37,095 bases of DNA, from contig JARGFW010000013.1 in the NCBI GenBank assembly GCA_029211085.1, positions 1 to 37,095 on the forward strand, given 5' to 3'. Shown in pieces: positions 9,546 to 15,790 of the stretch. Positions within the stretch are counted from its first letter, which is position 1, and every line of letters starts with the position of its first letter. Both the position numbers and the translations under genes were made by a program. Under the pieces are notes generated by a model. The model was not told where the DNA came from. It saw only the letters and a list, made by a program, of their open reading frames with translations, and searched no databases. Source of the stretch: Deferrisomatales bacterium. Lineage in GTDB: Bacteria > Desulfobacterota > Deferrisomatia > Deferrisomatales > JARGFW01.

Positions 9546-10760
9546 GTGAAGATCGCTGTGCTCTTGGGCGACGGCATGGCCGATGTGCCCCTGGACGAGT
9601 TGGACGGCCTCACCCCCCTGCAGTCTGCGGCCACGCCCCATCTGGACGCCTTGGCCCGGGAAGGGGTTCTGGGTACCGCTGTCACCGTGCCGGAGGGTTA
9701 CCCCGCGGGCAGCGACGTGGCGAACCTGTCGGTGTTCGGCTACGACCCGGCGGTCTGCTACTCCGGCAGGGCGCCCCTGGAGGCGGCGGCGATGGGGGTG
9801 GATCTGGGCCCGGGTGACGTCGCGTACCGCATGAACCTGGTCCACCTCCTGGCGGGCATGAAGGAGGTGTACATGGACGACTTCACCGCCGGGCACATCG
9901 GCTCGGCGGAGGCGCGCCAGATCGTGGAGACCCTGGCGGCCGAACTGCGCGTGGACGGGTTCGAGTTCTATCCCGGGGTGTCCTATCGCCACCTGCTGGT
10001 GTGGCGGGGCGGCGAGGACCGCGCCGTGACCACCCCGCCCCACGACATCCTGGGCCAGCCGATCCAGGAACACCTGCCCCGGGGACCCGGGGCCGAAGAA
10101 CTCACCCACCTGGTCACCGGCTCCCAGATGCTGTTGATGGACCACCCGGTGAACCGGGCCCGGCAGGAGGCCGGCCACAAGACCGCCAACTCCATCTGGC
10201 TGTGGGGGCAGGGGCGCAAACCCCAGATGCACACCTACCGGGAGAAGTATGGGCTGACCGGTGCGGTGGTCTCGGCGGTGGACCTGCTCAAGGGCATCGC
10301 CCGGGTGGCGGGCCTGGACGCCCCCGAGGTGCCCGGCGCCACCGGGTATCTGGACACCAACTACGCGGGCAAGGTGGCCGCGGCGCTGGACGCCCTGGCC
10401 GACGGTGAGTTCGTCTACCTCCACGTGGAGGCCCCCGACGAAGCCGGTCACTCGGGCAGCGCAGCAGACAAGGTGCGGGCCATCGCAGACTTCGACGCCC
10501 AGGTGGTGGGGCCGGTGCGGGCTGCCTTGGAGGCCCGCGGCGAGGCGTTCGCGATCCTGGCCATGCCCGACCACCCCACCCCGGTGCCGATCCGTACCCA
10601 CAACAGCGACGCCGTGCCGTTCGCCCTGTACGCCTCGGCTGCGCCCGGGGGGAGCGGGGCGGCCGGCTTCTGCGAGGACGCCGCCCGCGCCACGGGGGTG
10701 CACGTGCCCCACGCCCACCAGCTCATGGATCACATCCTCGGCCGCGGCCGGGCATGGTGA
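9546..10760 (+). CDS. ApgM-family phosphoglycerate mutase-like protein, proposed homoserine kinase
   Basis: A 404-residue member of the alkaline phosphatase superfamily, 2,3-bisphosphoglycerate-independent archaeal-type phosphoglycerate mutase branch. Metal-site motifs are visible: GDGMAD near the N-terminus, the nucleophile region EGYPAGSDVANLS, HVEAPDEAGHSG and MPDHPTPVPIRTH. The subgroup that sits directly after hom has long been annotated as a proposed homoserine kinase (TIGR02535 concept). Here it starts at a GTG 2 bases after the hom stop, exactly that context, and no ThrB-type kinase is present in the window. I therefore favour phosphorylation of homoserine in threonine synthesis, while true phosphoglycerate mutase activity cannot be excluded from sequence. 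Confidence 0.85.
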   Translation: MKIAVLLGDGMADVPLDELDGLTPLQSAATPHLDALAREGVLGTAVTVPEGYPAGSDVANLSVFGYDPAVCYSGRAPLEAAAMGVDLGPGDVAYRMNLVHLLAGMKEVYMDDFTAGHIGSAEARQIVETLAAELRVDGFEFYPGVSYRHLLVWRGGEDRAVTTPPHDILGQPIQEHLPRGPGAEELTHLVTGSQMLLMDHPVNRARQEAGHKTANSIWLWGQGRKPQMHTYREKYGLTGAVVSAVDLLKGIARVAGLDAPEVPGATGYLDTNYAGKVAAALDALADGEFVYLHVEAPDEAGHSGSAADKVRAIADFDAQVVGPVRAALEARGEAFAILAMPDHPTPVPIRTHNSDAVPFALYASAAPGGSGAAGFCEDAARATGVHVPHAHQLMDHILGRGRAW

Positions 10761-10776
10761 CCCGGGAGAGACGACG

Positions 10777-11169
10777 ATGAGTGCTGCCGACCGGGTGGAC
10801 TGCCCCGCCTGTGGGGCGAGGGTTTCCCCGGAAGACCTGATGCCCCACGGGGGGCGCTTGGTGTGCGACGACTGTGCCATGAACGCGCTCTCGCCGGCCC
10901 AGCCCTGCGACCCCTGGGCGGTGAAGATGGCCACCGGTTCGTTCGCCACCACCGCCGACGCGGTGGCCACCCTGCAGGGCCTGGAGAAGGCCCTCTACGA
11001 GCAGGTCCGGGAGCGGGGCAGCGTGCCGGCGGACGCCGCGCCGAAGCTGCTGGGAGTGCCGCCTGCCGAGGTTCGGCGGGCGTTCAGCGTGCTGCGCCAC
11101 ATGGAACTGCTGCGCGGTCGCAAGAACCCGGACGGCAGCGTGGATCTGGTGGCGTTCGACACCCCGTGA
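10777..11169 (+). CDS. zinc-ribbon / winged-helix small protein
   Basis: A 130-residue protein. The N-terminal 35 residues carry two CxxC pairs (CPAC at about 8-11, CDDC at about 29-32) that should bind zinc. Residues about 60-125 look like a winged helix: LYEQVRERGSVPAD, then LGVPPAEVRRAFSVLRHMELLRG, then a strand pair ending in VDLVAFDTP. This is compatible with a nucleic-acid-binding or regulatory role. It starts 16 bases after the ApgM-family gene and is the last gene of the operon. No specific family was recognised; a link to amino-acid biosynthesis rests only on position. Confidence 0.75.
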   Translation: MSAADRVDCPACGARVSPEDLMPHGGRLVCDDCAMNALSPAQPCDPWAVKMATGSFATTADAVATLQGLEKALYEQVRERGSVPADAAPKLLGVPPAEVRRAFSVLRHMELLRGRKNPDGSVDLVAFDTP

Positions 11170-11360
11170 GCCCTTGCTTGGCCGACCAGACTGCCGCCTG
11201 GCGGAGCAACGGATCTCCAGCCTGGAGTCCCCGGGGGTAGACGCGGCGGGCCCGCAGCTTCGCCGTCCACCCGCAGTGGGGCGGGCCTTCGCCAAGAACA
11301 CCCCCGTGACCCCAGGATAGGGGATGTCTACAGGGAGCAGGTGTTGTCAGGAACAGACCC

Positions 11361-11396
11361 GGGGCACCGGGCCGACCCAGGTCGGCCGGGTGCCCC
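11361..11396. terminator. long GC-rich hairpin, probable end of amino-acid operon
   Basis: Two 17-base arms (11361-11377 and 11380-11396) pair with a single mismatch around a CA centre. The sequence after it has only scattered T residues, so it would be a weak intrinsic terminator. It lies about 190 bases after the zinc-ribbon gene. Confidence 0.45.
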
Positions 11397-11528
11397 GGTT
11401 GCTGTCTGTGGTGGAGACCCCGAGCCCAAGTGTCCACCCGTCCTCGGCCTCCGTTCCGGCCTCGAATCCGCCGGTGAGGAACCTCCGCGGTTCCTTGCCA
11501 ATTCTGCAAACATTGTTCTAGATTTTCG

Positions 11529-11556
11529 TTGTGCGAAGAGGAACCTCCGCTATAAT
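11529..11556 (+). promoter_or_regulatory. promoter candidate for the molybdenum hydroxylase genes
   Basis: A perfect TATAAT at 11551-11556 lies in a locally AT-rich stretch, with TTGTGC at 11529-11534, a 16-base spacer. The transcript leader would be about 240 bases long before the ATG at 11804. Confidence 0.45.
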
Positions 11557-11803
11557 TTGGGCCACTCCTGCCATGCTGGTCTCGGAATTATTCTGTATAC
11601 AGGTTGTATTCTTGGGGAGCATTGGGCATGGGCTTCCCCTGCACCGGGAACATCGGTTGATTGTCACCCGCAGAGCCGGCACGCGAACGTTCGGGTAGCG
11701 AGGCGTTCATCCGCTGCGGCGGGCCTGGTGGTGGTCTGCCGGGCGCGGCGGTAGCCTTTGAGGTGTACATTCCGGAGTCCGGACCCCAGCACAGGAGGAA
11801 GCC

Positions 11804-12271
11804 ATGATCGAGCTCCAGGTCAACGGGAAGAAGTACTCGGCAGATGTGCCCCCGGATGCCACGCTGCTGTGGGTCATCCGCGACCACCTGAAGCTCACCG
11901 GGACGAAGTTCTCCTGCGGCATCGGGGAGTGCGGCGCCTGCACCGTGCACATCGACGGCAAGGCCCAGCGGTCCTGCGGGGTCTCCGTGGGCCAGGTGCG
12001 GGGCAAGCAGATCACCACCATCGAGGGACTCCCCACCGACCACCCGGTGCCGACCGCCTGGATCCAGGATCAGGTTCCCCAGTGCGGCTACTGCCAGCCG
12101 GGGGTGATGATGCAGGTGGCCTCGCTGATCTCCGCGTCGGAGAACCCGGACCCGGACCAGATCGTCGAGGCCATGGACGACGTGCTGTGCCGGTGCGGCT
12201 CCTACCCACGCATCAAGAAGGGCATCCGCACCGCCGTCGGTCTGGCCAGGAAGGAGGGCAAGAAGACATGA
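11804..12271 (+). CDS. [2Fe-2S] subunit of a molybdenum hydroxylase (IorA type)
   Basis: A 155-residue small subunit of the xanthine dehydrogenase superfamily. It carries two iron-sulfur sites: a plant-type site with C38, C43, C46 and C58, and a second with C94, C97, C129 and C131 (CGYCQPG ... CRCGSY). It shuttles electrons from the molybdenum site of the large subunit. The ATG follows CAGGAGG by a few bases, and the stop overlaps the next gene's ATG (ATGA), so the two subunits are coupled. It has no signal peptide of its own. In this family the folded small subunit is typically exported together with the Tat-tagged large subunit. No FAD subunit is encoded nearby. Confidence 0.93.
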   Translation: MIELQVNGKKYSADVPPDATLLWVIRDHLKLTGTKFSCGIGECGACTVHIDGKAQRSCGVSVGQVRGKQITTIEGLPTDHPVPTAWIQDQVPQCGYCQPGVMMQVASLISASENPDPDQIVEAMDDVLCRCGSYPRIKKGIRTAVGLARKEGKKT

Positions 12272-14472
12272 AACCAGCCATCTCCCGTCGCGATTTTCTC
12301 CAGGGATCCCTGGCCACCGCCGGACTGACCCTCGCCGCCGTGGTGACGCCCCTCGGGTACCGCATCGTCAACGCCTCCCAGGGGAGGCTGGGGGCCGACC
12401 CCACCTTCAAGCCCAGCGTGTGGTTCGAGATCCGGCCGGACAATCTTGTGATCGTCACCGTGCCCAACTCCGAGATGGGCCAGGGGGTGCGGACCGCCCT
12501 GCCGATGATCGTGGCCGAGGAACTCGAGGCGGATTGGGACAAGGTGTGCGTGCTGCAGGCTTCGGCCGCCGAGGCGTTCCACAGCCCGATCCTGCACGCC
12601 CAGGTCACGGTGGCCAGCGCCAGTTGCCGCGGGTTCTACGCGCCCCTGCGGCAGGCGGGCGCCGCCGGGCGCGCCATGTTGCGCACCGCTGCCGCCCAGA
12701 CCTGGAAGGTCCCGGAAGGGGAGTGCGTGGCCTTCAACAGCACGGTGAAGCACCAGCGGACCGGCCGCACCCTCACCTACGGGGAGTTGTGCAAGACGGC
12801 CGCCGGGCTCCCGGTTCCGGCAGACCCGCCGCTGAAGAAGGAGAGCGAGTTCCGCTACCTGGGCAAGCCCATGGCCCGGGTGGACATCCCGGACAAGGTG
12901 GCCGGCGCCGCGGTCTTCGGCCTCGACGTGCAGGTTCCCGGCATGCTCTACGCCTCCATCGACCGCCCGCCGACCTACGGCGCCAAGCCCGGCGCCTTCG
13001 ATGAGCAGGCGGCGCTGGCGGTCAGGGGGGTCCGGAAGGTCGCCGCCACGCCCAACGGCATAGCCGTCGTTGCCGACACCATCGAGGCGGCCTGGAAGGG
13101 CCGGGACGCCCTCCGTGTCCAGTGGTCCGGGGGGAGCCACCCCGAGATGGACGACGTGTCGATCGAGAAGCAGTTCCTCTCGGACCTCGACAAACCGGGT
13201 GTACAAGTCGCCCACGTGGGGGACGTGAAGAAGGCCCTGGGGAGTGCGGCAAAGACCTACGAGGCGGTCTATTACGTGCCCTTCGTCGCCCATGCGACCA
13301 TGGAAACCATGAACGCCACGGCCCACGTGCAGGCCGACCGCTGCGACATCTGGGCTCCCACCCAGAACCAGACCCTCACCCAGATCATGGGGTCGAAATT
13401 TGCGGAGTTGCCGCCGGAGAAGGTGAACGTGCACACCACCCTGCTCGGCGGCGGGTTCGGGCGGCGGGACCCCCCGGACTTCATCATCGACGCCGTTTCG
13501 GTTTCGAAAGCCGTCGGAAAGCCCGTGAAGGTGGTCTGGACCCGGGAGGAGGACCTCAAGCACGACTTCTACCGGGCCGCGACGGCCCAGAAAATTCAGG
13601 CTGGCCTCGATGGCGAACGGCGTGTGACCAGCTGGTCCCACAAGGTGGCCTGCACCTCCATCCTCCGCTTCCTCAATCCGGAGTGGCTGCATAATGGGAT
13701 CGATATCTTCAGCCTGTGGGGCATCTTCGACTTCCCGGGAACCCCGGCGCTGAGCCACACCGCCTACAAATTCCCGAACTTCTATGTGGAGCAGTACCTG
13801 TCGGAGTTGCCTGTTCCCGCCTGCCCCTGGCGTTCGGTCCAGAACGCCCCCAACGCGTTCATCGTCGAGAGCTTCATGGACGAGTTGGCCCACGCCGAGG
13901 GCGTGGACCCCGTGGAGTTCCGCATGCACCTCCTGCAGGACAACATGCGGGTGCGGCGGGTTCTCGAAACCGTGGCCGCAAAGGCCGGGTGGGGCAAACC
14001 CATGCCGAAAGGGCAGGGCCGGGGGATCGCCCAACACACCTGCTTCGGCAGCTACCTGGCCCACGTGGCGGACGTCTCGGTGGACGAGGCCACGGGCAAG
14101 GTCAAGGTGGACCGCCTGGTGGTCGCCGTCGACTGCGGCCCGGTGGTCAATCCGGGCCCGCTGGTGGCCCAGATCGAGGGCGCGGCCGTCATGGGCATCA
14201 GCACCGCGCTGAAGGAGCAGGTGCGCTTCGCCAAGGGCGGGGTCGCGACGGCCAACTTCGACGACTACCACCTGTTGCGGATGAGCGAGGTCCCGGAGAT
14301 CGAGGTGCACATCATCAAGAGCGCGGAGAAGATCGGCGGCATCGGCGAGCCCGGCGTGCCCCCCGTGGCCCCGGCCATCGCCAACGCGATCTTCAACGCC
14401 ACGGGCGCGCGGGTCCGGCGGCTGCCCATGACCCGGCAGACGGTCCTCGCGGCGATCCGGAACCGGGCGTAG
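12268..14472 (+). CDS. molybdopterin large subunit, isoquinoline 1-oxidoreductase (IorB) type, Tat-exported
   Basis: A 734-residue catalytic subunit binding molybdopterin, predicted to hydroxylate an aldehyde or N-heteroaromatic compound. The N-terminus is a twin-arginine signal (SRRDFLQ at 6-12 followed by a hydrophobic stretch to about 30), so the enzyme acts in the periplasm. The dinucleotide-binding segment GGGFGRR is at about 394-400, and the catalytic glutamate is in GIGEPGV (E694). The domain order matches single-chain IorB-like proteins. The substrate cannot be deduced. IorAB systems often pass electrons to a c-type cytochrome, but none is encoded here and no molybdenum chaperone gene follows. 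A strong terminator comes 35 bases downstream. Confidence 0.92.
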   Translation: MKPAISRRDFLQGSLATAGLTLAAVVTPLGYRIVNASQGRLGADPTFKPSVWFEIRPDNLVIVTVPNSEMGQGVRTALPMIVAEELEADWDKVCVLQASAAEAFHSPILHAQVTVASASCRGFYAPLRQAGAAGRAMLRTAAAQTWKVPEGECVAFNSTVKHQRTGRTLTYGELCKTAAGLPVPADPPLKKESEFRYLGKPMARVDIPDKVAGAAVFGLDVQVPGMLYASIDRPPTYGAKPGAFDEQAALAVRGVRKVAATPNGIAVVADTIEAAWKGRDALRVQWSGGSHPEMDDVSIEKQFLSDLDKPGVQVAHVGDVKKALGSAAKTYEAVYYVPFVAHATMETMNATAHVQADRCDIWAPTQNQTLTQIMGSKFAELPPEKVNVHTTLLGGGFGRRDPPDFIIDAVSVSKAVGKPVKVVWTREEDLKHDFYRAATAQKIQAGLDGERRVTSWSHKVACTSILRFLNPEWLHNGIDIFSLWGIFDFPGTPALSHTAYKFPNFYVEQYLSELPVPACPWRSVQNAPNAFIVESFMDELAHAEGVDPVEFRMHLLQDNMRVRRVLETVAAKAGWGKPMPKGQGRGIAQHTCFGSYLAHVADVSVDEATGKVKVDRLVVAVDCGPVVNPGPLVAQIEGAAVMGISTALKEQVRFAKGGVATANFDDYHLLRMSEVPEIEVHIIKSAEKIGGIGEPGVPPVAPAIANAIFNATGARVRRLPMTRQTVLAAIRNRA

Positions 14473-14506
14473 AAGAAGTTTTTCGCAAGGGGTGAGGACG
14501 GATCGG

Positions 14507-14537
14507 GCGGGACCTCTTCTCTGTGAAGAGGTCCCGC
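14507..14537 (+). terminator. strong hairpin terminator after iorB-like gene
   Basis: A perfect 13-base stem (GCGGGACCTCTTC and its complement) closes the loop TCTGT, and one to two more pairs extend it. The sequence after it, CTCGTTGCGTT, is moderately T-rich. It sits between the end of the large-subunit gene and a convergent gene and may serve both strands. Confidence 0.75.
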
Positions 14538-14614
14538 CTCGTTGCGTTCAGCCCGGGATGTTTCGGGCGCGTGGCGTCGCCGGTGGGACCGGGAGAGGGT
14601 GGGTTGGCCCTCGC

Positions 14615-15022
14615 TCACTGGTGGAGTGCGATGCCGTCCAAGATCACGTAGTTGTAATCCGACCCCTCGAAGTCGAACACCCCGTAGGCGGTCACCTTGA
14701 CGCCGTTTTGCAGGGAGCGGAGCAGTACGGCCTGGGGGTGGTCTTTGTGCAGGTACAGCCGCACGATACAGGGTTTGCCCAGGGCGAAGCACTCGTAGTC
14801 CCGGGTGTGGATGCCCGCCTTGCGGATGACGTGGCAGAAGGGGCTGCCTTCCAGGTAGCTACCGGTGAGTTGCACCTTCTGGCCGGCCAGGCCGGCCCGC
14901 TCGCGGGCCAGCACGCATTGGGATATGCGCTGGTACTCCTCCGGGTTCAAGGGTGCCGGAGCGTTGCCCAGGGTCCCCAGCAGCAGCGGCAGCGCCAGCC
15001 AGATCCGGAATCGTTTCCCCAT
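14615..15022 (-). CDS. exported small protein, OB-fold-like
   Basis: A 135-residue protein with a clear N-terminal signal sequence (basic MGKRFR, then a hydrophobic run to about 20 ending near GNAPAP). The mature part begins with a helix (LNPEEYQRISQCVL), then alternating strands (KVQLTGSYL, VRLYLH, GVKVTAYGVF, YNYVILDGI), which looks like a small beta barrel of OB type. Three cysteines in the mature part could form a disulfide or bind a ligand. It lies convergent to the molybdenum hydroxylase genes across a terminator. Function unknown; the OB-like reading is from the strand pattern only. Confidence 0.72.
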   Translation of the reverse strand: MGKRFRIWLALPLLLGTLGNAPAPLNPEEYQRISQCVLARERAGLAGQKVQLTGSYLEGSPFCHVIRKAGIHTRDYECFALGKPCIVRLYLHKDHPQAVLLRSLQNGVKVTAYGVFDFEGSDYNYVILDGIALHQ

Positions 15023-15790
15023 CGCCGTTCCCTCCCCCTGTAGCCCAGCAAATCTGCGTCAATGGGCCCAGTGTACCAGGTGGTTCCCGAAACGCACGCG
15101 ACCCGGTCGCCCGGGTACGAGGCCGTCGCTGGAGATCGGGGCTTGGGGGGGAGACGTGTGGTGGCTGCGGAATGGGGGATTTCGCCGGTGGGGTTTTCCA
15201 CACCCGGCGAAAGGCGAAACCACCTTTATGCGCTAACCAGGCCGGTCAGGTTTCTTGGTTCACACGATCACATGTGACGACGATTCGAGGTCCGGCGGAA
15301 GGTTCGCCTTCGGGCACGTCGCTGCCGTGGACGACCGCTCACATCGCGAGGAGGCGCCTACCGAAAACGTCTGCCCAAATTCGCGGGTTTAGTTATAGGA
15401 TTTCGGGATCGACCAGTTGGAACGCTGCGCCCGTGGCCAGAGAATCCCAGATAGGAACGATTTGTGGCGACTCCGGGTCACATGGGTAAGTCTAGCAGGC
15501 TGCCACCACTACCGCAAAGACGATCGAGCGCAACTTGGGGGAGGGTACCTCATTCCCCACGTCTCCCGCCGCCCTCTGTTATTGCCTCTTTCTTTGTGGG
15601 CGTAGTGTATTCACCCGTTGTAGTCTTCGGGAGTGGCAGTGAACGTAAGGGGGAGGGCATAAGCGCGATATGTGCAAGAAAGATTTGGTGGCCACCGTTA
15701 AGCGGGTTGCCGCTGCGGTAGCCTTTTTGTGCCGTGCCGTACGCCTTGCAGAACTGTTCCTGGGTGATTGTTCCCACGAGGAGGATCTTG
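15023..15790. other. 768-base non-coding region, leader of the protease gene
   Basis: No convincing protein frame. Base composition is visibly less GC-biased in about 15350-15780 than in the flanking genes. The right end contains a terminator-like hairpin (15690-15728) inside what would be the 5' leader of the protease gene. I looked for known riboswitch cores (especially the c-di-GMP GEMM motif) and found no convincing match. Confidence 0.6.
15690..15728 (+). terminator. terminator-like hairpin in the protease leader (possible attenuator)
   Basis: GGCCACCG (15690-15697) pairs with CGGTAGCC (15716-15723) with one mismatch. An inner stem AGCGG/CCGCT closes the tetraloop GTTG, and five T residues follow at 15724-15728. 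This is an intrinsic-terminator shape ending 62 bases before the start codon at 15791 and 50 bases before its AGGAGG. Confidence 0.6.

Larger units (their letters stand above)
11170..11803. other. 634-base non-coding region
   Basis: No frame here looks like a protein. It contains a long hairpin (11361-11396) and, in its more AT-rich half (about 11500-11630), a promoter candidate for the downstream dehydrogenase genes. Short frames in the region are arginine/proline-rich shadows. Confidence 0.6.

Noticed and set aside
12202-14310. 702-codon minus-strand frame over the molybdenum hydroxylase gene
   Set aside because: It is antisense to a clear family member with intact motifs, and its product is His/Gly/Arg-rich with no recognisable domain.
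15023-15790. c-di-GMP (GEMM) riboswitch upstream of the protease gene
   Set aside because: A GGGTTGCC-like string occurs near 15704, but the conserved GCAAACC and ACGCAAAGC parts are missing at the required distance.
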